Assembly: GCA_002336845.1 (NCBI GenBank)
Contig: DDEX01000104.1
Location: 1 to 14,872, forward strand
Length of the DNA stretch: 14,872 bases
DNA from: Rhodobacteraceae bacterium UBA1943
Lineage (GTDB): Bacteria; Pseudomonadota; Alphaproteobacteria; Rhodobacterales; Rhodobacteraceae
Reading direction: 5' to 3'
Under the pieces are notes generated by a model, which was given only the letters and a program-made list of their open reading frames with translations, did not search any database and was not told the origin of the DNA. Numbering within the stretch: position 1 is the stretch's first letter; each line of letters begins with the position of its first letter. Shown here piece by piece: positions 1 through 7,083 of this stretch. Position numbers and translations under genes: made by a program.

Positions 1-164
1 AATTTCGTCATCTGCCGCCAGATCGGGCGGTTGGTCATGACATAGACAGTCTCCATGATCGCCACGATGATCGACAGGCCCAGCGTCAGCGGCACGAAGA
101 GGAAGTGGTACATGGCTGTCATGGCAAACTGTAGCCGTGACAGCTCGACGATCCCGAATTCCAT
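1..164 (-). CDS. cydA: Cytochrome bd ubiquinol oxidase subunit I, N-terminal part (runs off the left edge)
   Basis: This is the first 54 codons of the large subunit of cytochrome bd quinol oxidase, an inner-membrane terminal oxidase that reduces O2 with high affinity using ubiquinol. The protein begins MEFGIVELSRLQFAMTAMYH, which matches the very conserved CydA N-terminus. His20 aligns with E. coli His19, an axial heme ligand. The first membrane segment follows (FLFVPLTLGLSIIVAIMETV). The ATG start is supported by a GGAG ribosome site nine bases upstream and by the conserved protein start. It lies downstream of cydC on the same strand across a 134-bp gap that contains a perfect FNR-type box, so it probably has its own promoter as well as read-through from cydDC. 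cydB is expected beyond the edge but is not visible. Confidence 0.96.
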   Translation of the reverse strand, partial: MEFGIVELSRLQFAMTAMYHFLFVPLTLGLSIIVAIMETVYVMTNRPIWRQMTK

Positions 165-219
165 GGTTTCTTGCTCCAGTTATCGGTCGGCGATCTGTCA
201 GCGACTCGGGCCGGCACGA

Positions 220-235
220 ATTCTAATATTGGAAT
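220..235. promoter_or_regulatory. 16-bp inverted repeat on the predicted cydA start site
   Basis: ATTCTAATATTGGAAT is an almost perfect palindrome: 14 of 16 positions are self-complementary, with ATTC/GAAT ends and an AATATT core. It is AT-rich in a GC-rich genome. It overlaps the predicted -10 and transcription start of the FNR-driven cydA promoter, 56 bases before the start codon. This position suits a repressor operator. The nearby Rrf2/NsrR-type regulator is a candidate ligand, but the sequence does not closely match the NsrR motif known from enterobacteria. Confidence 0.45.
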
Positions 236-262
236 GTATTGAAGTGATCGGGGAGTGTAGCC

Positions 263-276
263 TTGATCCAGATCAA
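263..276 (-). promoter_or_regulatory. Perfect FNR-type box upstream of cydA
   Basis: The sequence TTGATCCAGATCAA fits the FNR/Anr/FnrL consensus TTGAT-N4-ATCAA at all ten positions. It is symmetrical, but the only gene start it faces closely is cydA on the minus strand, about 100 bases away. A possible minus-strand -10 element (TACATT, 233-238) would put the transcription start near 227, with the box centred near -42. That is the usual spacing for class II FNR activation. Oxygen-responsive activation of cytochrome bd genes by FNR-type proteins is well established; the promoter elements here are inferred. Confidence 0.85.
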
Positions 277-298
277 GAAGTCGTATCTTCACCACAAG

Positions 299-1936
299 TT
301 ATTTCAGGCCGATGATCCGGTCGGCAAAATTGATCTCGGCCGGGCGATGAGCCGCGATCAGGATGGCGGCCTGTGGAAGATAGGACCGGATACCCGCCAG
401 AACAGCGGGCGCGGTATGGTCGTCCAGCCCTTCGGTCGGCTCGTCCAGGAGCAACACCTGCGGGCGGCGTAACAGGGCGCGCGCCAGGGCAAGGCGGCGT
501 GCCTCGCCCCCGGAAAGACCCGCGCCGCGGGAACCAATCCTGGCGGAAAGGCCACCCTTGGCGGTGATTACCCCCTCCAACTGCACGGCGCGGAGGGCGG
601 TCCAAAGGTCGCTCTCGCTGTCGGTCCCCGAAAGGGCCAGCGCCTCGGCCACCGTTCCAGCCATCAATGCGCTGCGCTGGGGAAGCAGGGTCAGCACGCT
701 GCGAAGCGCGGTTTCGGGCCATTTTACAATGGAAACTCCGCCAAGAAGGATTTGGCCGGCGACCGGCTTGTGCAGCCCTGCAAATGCAAGCAGAAGCGTC
801 GATTTGCCCGACCCACTCGGCCCGGTCAGTGCGACCGTCTCGCCAGGGTGCAGGGCAAAAGACAGCCCCGCGATGATCGGAATTTGCCCGCCCGGTCGTG
901 TGAGGTCCAGCCCCTGCGCAACAAGTTCGACCGCACCTTCCGGGGCCCCATCTGCAATCGTGGGCGGCGAAGAAAGGTTACGGCCCACCCGCCGGGCCGC
1001 ATCGACCATGCGCCCGAAATCCGAAAGCGCCCGGCGCAGGGGGGCCACGACCTCGGCCAGCGCAAGAGCAGCGAAGAACGCCATCGCGCCAAGCGCGGGG
1101 GCCAGCCTTCCCGCCTGCGCGGCGGCCAGCCCAAGCGCCAGCGTGCCTGCGGACACCAGCGTTGCGAGCAGCGCCAGCATCAGTCCAACCTGCCGCTCGG
1201 CCCGGTTCAGGGCGTTCCGAAGGGCGAAGCGCCGATCCTCCGCCACCTGAACAGCCTTCCGTTGCACCTCGAGCTGTCCGTAAATGGCCAGATCGTTCCT
1301 TGCGCGGATCATGTCGATCAGCCGAGCCCGAAATGCCTGCGCCGCCATTTCGGTCCGGCGCGATAGCGGAACCATCCGCCGCGCCGCCCGCCGGGCGACC
1401 CAGAGCGCACCAAGAAAATACCCACCGATGATCCACATCGCCAGAACCGGCCCGGTCAGCGCCCATTGGGCTGCAAGGGCCAAGGCCAGAACCACACCCC
1501 CCGCCAGCACGGGCAAGGCCAGCCGCAGCGACAAGCCATCCAGGGCGTCAATATCCGCCGTCAGCCGGCTCAGCGCCTGCGCGCCGCGGACCCGCAGCAT
1601 CCTGTCATGCGGAGAGGCCAGATACGCCGCCAGCACCCGGAGGCGCAGGCTTTCCAGCGCGCGCAGGGTGGCATCATGGGTCAGAAGACGCTCGCCATAG
1701 CGCGCCGCCGCGCGCCCAAGCGCCAGAAACCGCACCAGAGCCGAGGGTCGAAAGACATCAAACATGGCCCCCGTTCCGGCAAGCCCTGCGACCGCAGCGG
1801 CCGTGATGAACCAACCCGAAAGGCCCAGAAGGGCCGCTCCCATTGCAAGGACAACGGCCATCAACGCCGCCCCGCGCATCAGCGCGCTGCGCTGGTCGCG
1901 CCAGATATGTTCAAGGATTGGCCAAAGATGCTTCAT
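299..1936 (-). CDS. cydC: CydC subunit of the CydDC ABC transporter
   Basis: This 545-residue protein is one half of the heterodimeric CydDC transporter of the inner membrane, which is needed to assemble cytochrome bd. CydDC has been described as an exporter of cysteine and glutathione and, more recently, as a heme transporter. The N-terminal half is a six-helix exporter-type membrane domain beginning near residue 20. The C-terminal half is a complete nucleotide-binding domain: Walker A GPSGSGKST at 372-380, signature LSGGE at 474-478, Walker B LLLDEP with Asp498 and Glu499, and an H-loop in the AAHRP stretch. The ATG overlaps the cydD stop as ATGA, so the two subunits are translationally coupled. 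Assignment as CydC rather than CydD rests on gene order and overall resemblance. Confidence 0.93.
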   Translation of the reverse strand: MKHLWPILEHIWRDQRSALMRGAALMAVVLAMGAALLGLSGWFITAAAVAGLAGTGAMFDVFRPSALVRFLALGRAAARYGERLLTHDATLRALESLRLRVLAAYLASPHDRMLRVRGAQALSRLTADIDALDGLSLRLALPVLAGGVVLALALAAQWALTGPVLAMWIIGGYFLGALWVARRAARRMVPLSRRTEMAAQAFRARLIDMIRARNDLAIYGQLEVQRKAVQVAEDRRFALRNALNRAERQVGLMLALLATLVSAGTLALGLAAAQAGRLAPALGAMAFFAALALAEVVAPLRRALSDFGRMVDAARRVGRNLSSPPTIADGAPEGAVELVAQGLDLTRPGGQIPIIAGLSFALHPGETVALTGPSGSGKSTLLLAFAGLHKPVAGQILLGGVSIVKWPETALRSVLTLLPQRSALMAGTVAEALALSGTDSESDLWTALRAVQLEGVITAKGGLSARIGSRGAGLSGGEARRLALARALLRRPQVLLLDEPTEGLDDHTAPAVLAGIRSYLPQAAILIAAHRPAEINFADRIIGLK

Positions 1937-3573
1937 CCCGCAGCCGCAAGGTCGATCACCCTGTCCAACTGCGCGACCAATTCGGGATCATGGGTGGCCA
2001 CGATCAGCGTGGCGCCTCGTGCGGCTTCAGACAAGAGGCCCGCTGTCACCAGCTTGGCGGTCGCCGGATCCAGATCGGCTGTTGGCTCGTCGGCAAGGAT
2101 CAGGTCAGGCGAAGACAGGATGGCGCGCGCAAGCGTCATCCGCCGCGCCTCACCCCCAGACAACCCGCCGCCGGTTTCGCCAAGGCGGGTGTTCAGCCCG
2201 CGCGGCAGGGTCTGGGCCACATCCGTGGCGGCTGCAACCCCAAGCGCATGGGCAAGATCGCCCTGCCGCCCAAGTGTCAGGTTTGCCCGCAGGCTTCCGG
2301 TCAGGAAATGCGGCGCCTGCGGCATCCACCCCAACCGCGCCCGCCAGGCATCGGCATTCGCATCGCTCAAGGGCTGTCCGGCGACATGCACCTCGCCCTG
2401 ATCCAGCACCGTTAGCCCGGCCACAAGGCGCAGAAGGCTTGTCTTGCCAGCGCCACTTGCCCCGACGACGGCCACGCGTTCCCCCGGTTGGATCGTTATG
2501 TCTGGCAAAGTCTTGCCCGAAGGCAGGCGGCAACCGCGCAGGGTCACGGCAGACGGCCCCGGCAGCGGTGGCACCCTTGCCCCTTGTCCCGGCAGCGATA
2601 GCCCCGGGTCGGCGGCGTGTATGGCGACCTCTTCAAGCACCGCATCGGCGGCGGCTTTGTCATGCCAGGCGGCGGCCAGATCGCGCAGCGGCTGAAAGAA
2701 CTCGGGTGCCAGAAGCAGAAGGAATATCCCCGCCTCGGGCGAAAGCGGGGCACCCCATGTGCCGAAGGACAGCGCGCCCAGCAGGGAAAAGCCGACGAAG
2801 ACCGCCACCATGGCCACCCCAATGGCTGCGAAAAGCTCCAGAACGGTCGAGGAGAGGAAGGCTACCCGCAGCACGGCCATGGTGCGCGCCCGCAGGTCGC
2901 CCGCCTGCGCGGCGAAGCCAGCCATGACGCGGTCGCCCGCGCCCAGCAGGCGAATGTCCACCAGCGCAGAAAGGCGTTCCACCAGAAAATCGTTCAACGT
3001 ACCGATCTCGGCCATCTGACGGGCGCTGGCTTCCTTTGCGGCAAGTCCGATCAGCGCCATGAAGACCGGGATCAGGGGGCCAGCAAGCAGAAGGATCACA
3101 CCCGCCGCCCAAGACAGCCAGAAGGCAAGCGCGAGGATCGTCACGGGCAACACCACCACCCGCGCCCTGGCCAAGCCAAATCGGGTCAGGAAAGGGCCGA
3201 GAAGTTCCAGCTTCTCGCCGGCAAGAGCGGCAATCGCCCCGGCCCCTCCGAACGGGTTGTCGTCGGTCCGACCGGTCTCGGCCCGTACAATCGCGTCGCG
3301 CGCCTGTCGGATGACGGCATCGGCGGCGGTCTGGGCAAGGGTTTCGGACCAGTAGTTCAGTATCGCACGGGCCGCGCCAAGAAGGGCGAACAGAAGCCCC
3401 GCAAGGATCGGCTGAACCGGCCCACCCTGCAACAAAGCACCCAAGGCCCGGGCGACGATGCCCGCCTGACCGATCCACAAGAGGCCCGCCAGAACCGAAA
3501 GCAAGGCTGCACGCTTGCCGGTTTTCTTCCCGGGGGCGAGCCAGGCTTGCGATGATGTTCTGGCGCTTTTCAA
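1933..3573 (-). CDS. cydD: CydD subunit of the CydDC ABC transporter (TTG start)
   Basis: This 546-residue ABC half-transporter is the partner of CydC and is required for cytochrome bd maturation. A short charged N-terminus leads into an exporter-type membrane domain from about residue 22. The ATPase domain has Walker A GASGAGKTS at 371-379, signature LSGGE at 471-475 and Walker B LILADEP with Asp495 and Glu496. The only plausible start is TTG at 3573. The upstream frame hits a TAA within about 45 bases with no ATG or GTG, and no in-frame ATG or GTG occurs in the first 25 codons. No clear Shine-Dalgarno sequence precedes it; the upstream stretch is pyrimidine-rich (ACCCCTCTCC). It overlaps cydC by four bases and is the first gene of the operon, divergent from the Rrf2-type regulator. 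Confidence 0.92.
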   Translation of the reverse strand: MKSARTSSQAWLAPGKKTGKRAALLSVLAGLLWIGQAGIVARALGALLQGGPVQPILAGLLFALLGAARAILNYWSETLAQTAADAVIRQARDAIVRAETGRTDDNPFGGAGAIAALAGEKLELLGPFLTRFGLARARVVVLPVTILALAFWLSWAAGVILLLAGPLIPVFMALIGLAAKEASARQMAEIGTLNDFLVERLSALVDIRLLGAGDRVMAGFAAQAGDLRARTMAVLRVAFLSSTVLELFAAIGVAMVAVFVGFSLLGALSFGTWGAPLSPEAGIFLLLLAPEFFQPLRDLAAAWHDKAAADAVLEEVAIHAADPGLSLPGQGARVPPLPGPSAVTLRGCRLPSGKTLPDITIQPGERVAVVGASGAGKTSLLRLVAGLTVLDQGEVHVAGQPLSDANADAWRARLGWMPQAPHFLTGSLRANLTLGRQGDLAHALGVAAATDVAQTLPRGLNTRLGETGGGLSGGEARRMTLARAILSSPDLILADEPTADLDPATAKLVTAGLLSEAARGATLIVATHDPELVAQLDRVIDLAAAG

Positions 3574-3594
3574 GGAGAGGGGTCCGATAACTTG

Positions 3595-3605
3595 ATTCTT
3601 TGAAT
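3595..3605. promoter_or_regulatory. ATTC-N3-GAAT inverted repeat at the predicted cydD start site
   Basis: ATTCTTTGAAT lies 22 bases upstream of the cydD TTG. Its centre is 41.5 bp from the centre of the FNR-type box at 3635-3648. At cydA the ATTC...GAAT palindrome is 42 bp from its FNR box, so the architecture is almost the same. The spacer between half-sites differs (3 versus 8 bases), which weakens the case for one protein binding both. A weak -10 (TCTATT, 3603-3608 minus strand) overlaps it. Confidence 0.3.
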
Positions 3606-3634
3606 AGACTTATCTCGCCGAAAGGCCCCTGCAT

Positions 3635-3648
3635 GTGATCTGGATCAA
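3635..3648. promoter_or_regulatory. FNR-type box in the cydD / regulator divergent gap
   Basis: GTGATCTGGATCAA matches the FNR consensus TTGAT-N4-ATCAA at nine of ten positions. It is 61 bp from the cydD start and 58 bp from the start of the Rrf2-type gene. Possible -10 elements lie about 30 bp from its centre on both sides (TCTATT 3603-3608 minus; TGTAAG 3669-3674 plus). One box could therefore sit near -41 of two divergent promoters. Activation of cydDC by an FNR-type protein is the likely role; an effect on the plus-strand operon is inferred. Confidence 0.75.
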
Positions 3649-3657
3649 GTCCCATGG

Positions 3658-3668
3658 CGTCCGGGACG
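3658..3668. promoter_or_regulatory. Short inverted repeat upstream of the Rrf2-type gene
   Basis: CGTCC-G-GGACG is a perfect 5+1+5 inverted repeat. It falls between the FNR-type box and the weak plus-strand -10 (TGTAAG, 3669-3674), 38 bases before the regulator's ATG. It also overlaps a wider GTCCC-N9-GGGAC repeat (3649-3667). It could be an autoregulatory operator, but short GC-rich palindromes are common by chance in this base composition. Confidence 0.2.
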
Positions 3669-3706
3669 TGTAAGAAAGAAAAAGTTGCACCGCGAACGGG
3701 ACTTCG

Positions 3707-4183
3707 ATGCGCCTGACCACAAAGACCAATCTGGCGGCCCGTGTCCTGATGGCCTGCGCCCTCAATAGGGGCAAGACCCTGCGCACATCCGAGATTGCTC
3801 TGGTCAGCAATGCCTCGCTCAACCACCTTCTGCAGGTGGTGAACGGCTTGCAGGCACATGGTTTCATCGAAACCCTGCGTGGGCGGCATGGCGGCCTGCG
3901 GCTTGCGCGGGCACCCGAGCAGATATCGATGGGGTCGGTCTTTCGCGTGTTCGAGGCGGGGTATCCCTTCGCCGAGTGTTTTGACGCGCACGCCAATACC
4001 TGCCCTTTGTCCACCGAGTGTCGTCTGCGAGGCTACATCGCCCGTGCGCTCGAGGCCTTCTACCATGAGCTTGACATGGTGACGCTTGAGGATCTGACGC
4101 GGGGTAATTGCGGGCTGGAGGCGCTTTTGAACGTGCCGGAAACGCTGGCCGAGGCCTGCTCGCAGCCCACGGTCCGGGCGTGA
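3707..4183 (+). CDS. Rrf2-family transcriptional regulator, NsrR-type (probable Fe-S sensor)
   Basis: This 158-residue protein has the Rrf2 layout. A winged helix-turn-helix fills residues 1-70, starting MRLTTKTNLAARVLM, with a recognition region near 28-48 and the wing motif RGRHGGLRLA at 58-67. A C-terminal dimer and sensor region follows. Three cysteines, Cys91, Cys99 and Cys105, sit in the context ECF...NTCPLSTECRL. That is the cluster-binding arrangement of NsrR, the nitric-oxide-sensing repressor with an Fe-S cluster. IscR and RirA are alternatives within the family, but the ECF/CxL context and the following TLEDL stretch favour NsrR. Length is normal. It is divergent from cydDC and is the first gene of the plus-strand cassette; its stop overlaps the next start as GTGA. 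Nitric oxide is the likely signal, which fits control of cytochrome bd, an NO-resistant oxidase. Confidence 0.88.
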   Translation: MRLTTKTNLAARVLMACALNRGKTLRTSEIALVSNASLNHLLQVVNGLQAHGFIETLRGRHGGLRLARAPEQISMGSVFRVFEAGYPFAECFDAHANTCPLSTECRLRGYIARALEAFYHELDMVTLEDLTRGNCGLEALLNVPETLAEACSQPTVRA

Positions 4184-4713
4184 GCACCGCCGTCCGTTTC
4201 TGGAGCCGCTTTGCAAAGCGGCATGCCGCCCGGCCAATCAGGGACGTCGCGGCAGATGAGGCGTTGCTGACCGCGGTCAGCGCGCCGCCGAACCTGCATT
4301 TCCAGATGGTCGGGGCGGTAACTTTGCCCAAGGGCGGCCCCCTCAACGCCATCCGTGTCTTCAATGCGCTGCATCTTGTCGATGAACTGCTGAACCTTCT
4401 GCATCATTTGCAGGGCAGGCTTGCCCCTGCAGGCTTGCTGATCCGCAAAACACGGCGTTTCGGCGATCTGCCGCTGCGGTTGCGCTTTCTGTTGCGGGTG
4501 TTGCGGCTGTTCCCGGTCGCCCGCTTCCTGACGCAAGCAGGGCTTTATCAGGCGTTACAAAAGGCGGGCTGCACGGTTGAGGCGATGCGTGCCTTTGGCG
4601 CCCTTCCTCAAAATCCCTACATCGTGGCGCGCGCACGACGGAACTGCCGCAAGGTGACGTGTCATTGCCCGATTCCGAAAGCCATCACCCATGACAAGCC
4701 CCGCCAAACCTGA
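4180..4713 (+). CDS. Class I SAM methyltransferase-like protein missing its SAM-binding core (possible remnant)
   Basis: From the GTG that overlaps the regulator stop, this ORF encodes 177 residues. The start (STAVRFWSRFAKRHAARPI) and the part after residue 36 (LHFQ..., AIRVFNALHLVD at 57-68, then APAGLLIRKT) match the two ends of a known class I methyltransferase type. In such proteins about 50 residues lie between these parts, including motif I (VLEIGCGTG-like) and the acidic adenosine-binding strand. Here residues about 30-38 join the two ends directly, so SAM binding looks impossible. The reading frame is intact, so this is either an in-frame deletion remnant or a repurposed protein. The last 20 or so residues are unusual (Cys-rich, basic) and overlap the next gene by 23 bases, suggesting the original stop was also lost. 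Its presence within a coupled operon may keep it translated for coupling. Confidence 0.6.
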   Translation: MSTAVRFWSRFAKRHAARPIRDVAADEALLTAVSAPPNLHFQMVGAVTLPKGGPLNAIRVFNALHLVDELLNLLHHLQGRLAPAGLLIRKTRRFGDLPLRLRFLLRVLRLFPVARFLTQAGLYQALQKAGCTVEAMRAFGALPQNPYIVARARRNCRKVTCHCPIPKAITHDKPRQT

Positions 4714-5905
4714 CCTGCCGCTTGATCTGCACCTCGACGCGGATCAGCCTCAGCCTCCACGCCGTTGGTTTCGCATGCGCTTCCTGCTGGTTCTCCTGGT
4801 GCCTGTCCTCATGTTCACTGGCGCCGTGCTTGGCATGTATTTCCAGCCTCCAGGTTTGAAAAAGTTCTACGCGGTGACCGGCCTGCAACCGGGGGGAGGG
4901 TCCGACGCCCCGATTGCCTTACCGCCCAAGATCGACCTGCCGCCCAGGTTGGCCGAAACGATGTTGCCAACAGATGTCGTAGGACTTGCCCGTATCATGC
5001 CACGGGGAGACGTCTCTGTGGTCGCCGCCCCTTACGGCTCCGGGGATGCCCGTGTGGCAGAGGTTCTGGTGAATGTGGGTGAGCAGGTGACAAAGGGGGC
5101 GGTGCTGGCGCGGCTGGACAATCGCACCGCCTTGCAAAGCGCCGTCCTCATGGCAGAGGCCAACCTTGCTGTGCGTGAGGCCAATCTGGCCCAGACACGC
5201 GCCGCCGTCCAGGCCAGCCGGGACGAGGCGCAGGCGGTTCTGGATCAGGCGGTGGCAAATCTCGCTGAATCCGAAGCGACACTCTTGCGCACGAAGGAAC
5301 TTTTCTCCCGTGGCGTGGCAGCCCAGGCGACGCTGGATGCGGTTCACACCGCCGAAGAAAGCGCACGACTGGCTGTGACCCGCGCCGAAGCGACGCTGAA
5401 CCGGTTTTCTGCCGTGGCTCTTGAAGATCAGCCTGACGTGATCGTCGCGGTTCGCAACGTGGATGCGGCCCAGGCGGATCTTGAACGGGCAAGGCTTGAT
5501 CTGGCCCGGTCCGAAGTGGTGGCCCCCATCGACGGAACGATCCTCGACATCCACGCCACCCCCGGCCAGCGCCCGCCCGCAGGCGGCATCATGGACATGG
5601 GCTACACCGGCCAGATGATGGCCGAGGTCGAGATCTGGCAAGACCGGATCAGCGCCGTCAACCCGGGTCAACCGGTTGAGATGGTGGCCGCCTCGCTTGG
5701 GGTAACGCTGCAAGGGCGCGTGGACAGCATCGGGCTAACGGTGGGGCGGCAAGGCCTGATCTCGGATGACGCGGCCGAGAACAAGGATGCCCGCGTCATC
5801 CGGGTTCTGGTGGCACTTGACGCCGCGTCTTCGGCAATTGCCGCGCGTTTCACCAATCTTGAGGTGATCGCCCGTATCGACACCACGGCACAGGGCACGC
5901 CATGA
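4691..5905 (+). CDS. devB: DevB-type periplasmic membrane-fusion protein of an ABC exporter
   Basis: This 404-residue protein is the adaptor that links an inner-membrane ABC exporter to the outer membrane or periplasm. A short cytoplasmic tail is followed by one membrane anchor at about 31-51. The first half of a biotinyl-lipoyl-like domain follows (VVAAPYGSGDARVAEVLVNVG, about 109-130). A long Ala/Glu/Arg-rich coiled-coil hairpin spans about 145-265. The second lipoyl half begins SEVVAPIDGTILDI, and a beta-barrel region follows. The PYGSGDARVAEV stretch and the preceding GLARIMPRGD are typical of the DevB subgroup, named from the cyanobacterial heterocyst glycolipid exporter. The ATG at 4691 is inside the end of the methyltransferase-like ORF, and its stop overlaps the permease start (ATGA). 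The cargo is unknown; the symbol denotes family resemblance only. Confidence 0.85.
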   Translation: MTSPAKPDLPLDLHLDADQPQPPRRWFRMRFLLVLLVPVLMFTGAVLGMYFQPPGLKKFYAVTGLQPGGGSDAPIALPPKIDLPPRLAETMLPTDVVGLARIMPRGDVSVVAAPYGSGDARVAEVLVNVGEQVTKGAVLARLDNRTALQSAVLMAEANLAVREANLAQTRAAVQASRDEAQAVLDQAVANLAESEATLLRTKELFSRGVAAQATLDAVHTAEESARLAVTRAEATLNRFSAVALEDQPDVIVAVRNVDAAQADLERARLDLARSEVVAPIDGTILDIHATPGQRPPAGGIMDMGYTGQMMAEVEIWQDRISAVNPGQPVEMVAASLGVTLQGRVDSIGLTVGRQGLISDDAAENKDARVIRVLVALDAASSAIAARFTNLEVIARIDTTAQGTP

Positions 5906-7074
5906 ACCGCCTTCTGCAACGGTTATTCGGTCGGCTGCCCTTGGGCTGGCTGCAACTGACCCATAACCGGACCCGCTTTGCCGCGGCTTTGGCCGGCGTG
6001 GCCTTTGCCAATGTGCTGGTCTTCGTGCAGTTGGGCATCATGAACTCCATGGCAACGGCAACCTTGCGGCCCTATGCGTTCTTTCAGCCCGATGTGATGA
6101 TCTCGGCAGGTGACGCCAATTCCTTGACCGATGGCAGCAATGTCGCCCGACAGTGGCTCTTGCAGGCGATGGCCGATCCGGACGTTGCCGACGGCATGAG
6201 CCTGTTTATCGCCAACGTGCATTGGGAACGGGGCGACAAGGATATAAGCCTGACAACCTTTGGCATCGACCCCGCAAAACCGGCCTTTCTGGCCCCCAGG
6301 ATCGCCGGTGACCTGGCGCGGCTGGAGGTGCAGGACGCCGCGATCCTTGACCGTCGGGCGCGGGGCCTGGGGAAAGCCGAAGCGGCCGCCATCCGCCCAC
6401 AGACACCCCTGTCCTTCGAAACGCAGGGCCGCACGGTGACGGCCTATACCACCTTTGCAGGTGGCGGGGGTTTTGGCGCAGATGGCTACATGCTTGTCTC
6501 CGACCAGACCTTTCTGTCGCTGTTTCCGGCGCGCAGGTCCGCCGCACCCGACCACATCCTGCTGACCCTGCGCCCTGGCGCGCAACCCGAGGCGGTGGTC
6601 ACGCGGCTCAAGACGCTGATTTCTGACCCGTCGTTGCGCATCCGCACATATGCCCAGGCTGCGCAGGACGATCTGCGCTATCAACAAGCGAAGCGCCCGA
6701 CAGGCATCATCTTCGGCTTTGGCGTGCTGATTGGTGTTCTGGTCGGGCTGGTCATCGTCTATCAGGTGCTGTCCACAGACGTGGCCGACCATTTGCGCGA
6801 ATACGCGACCTTCAAGGCGATGGGCTACGGCCCCGGCTTCTTTCTAGGGGTCGTTTTCGAAGAAGCACTGGTGCTGGGCATCCTCGGTTTCATTCCAGGG
6901 CTGATCGTCGGTACGACGATCCTGACACTGATGGGCGCGATCACGACGCTGCCACTGGCCATGACGCCGTCTATGGCAATCAGCGTGTTTCTGGGAACCA
7001 TCGTTTTCTCGGCCTTGTCGGGGGCCGTTGCCACCCGCCGTCTTGCCGCCGCCGATCCGGCCGATCTGTTCTGA
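5902..7074 (+). CDS. devC: DevC-type FtsX-like ABC exporter permease
   Basis: This 390-residue inner-membrane permease has the four-helix MacB/FtsX topology. TM1 is at about 22-45 (FAAALAGVAFANVLVFVQLG). A large periplasmic domain spans about 50-260. TM2 is at about 268-290 (GIIFGFGVLIGVLVGLVIVY), TM3 at about 312-340 and TM4 at about 353-380. The opening RLPLGWLQLTHNRTRFAAAL is characteristic of DevC proteins. It overlaps devB by four bases and ends nine bases before the ATPase gene, so it forms a three-part exporter with them. Such systems move lipids, glycolipids or peptides outward in other bacteria; nothing here identifies the substrate. Confidence 0.88.
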   Translation: MNRLLQRLFGRLPLGWLQLTHNRTRFAAALAGVAFANVLVFVQLGIMNSMATATLRPYAFFQPDVMISAGDANSLTDGSNVARQWLLQAMADPDVADGMSLFIANVHWERGDKDISLTTFGIDPAKPAFLAPRIAGDLARLEVQDAAILDRRARGLGKAEAAAIRPQTPLSFETQGRTVTAYTTFAGGGGFGADGYMLVSDQTFLSLFPARRSAAPDHILLTLRPGAQPEAVVTRLKTLISDPSLRIRTYAQAAQDDLRYQQAKRPTGIIFGFGVLIGVLVGLVIVYQVLSTDVADHLREYATFKAMGYGPGFFLGVVFEEALVLGILGFIPGLIVGTTILTLMGAITTLPLAMTPSMAISVFLGTIVFSALSGAVATRRLAAADPADLF

Positions 7075-7083
7075 AGGGGTGCC

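Noticed and set aside
55..472. Plus-strand open frames over the cydA start and the cydC end.
   Set aside because: They are antisense to clear genes and cross the cydA promoter; no ribosome site or recognisable protein.
2660..4237. A 525-codon open frame on the minus strand across cydD, the divergent gap and the Rrf2-type gene.
   Set aside because: It overlaps two well-supported genes in other frames, spans their promoters and has low-complexity Arg/Gly/Pro-rich content typical of shadow frames in GC-rich DNA.
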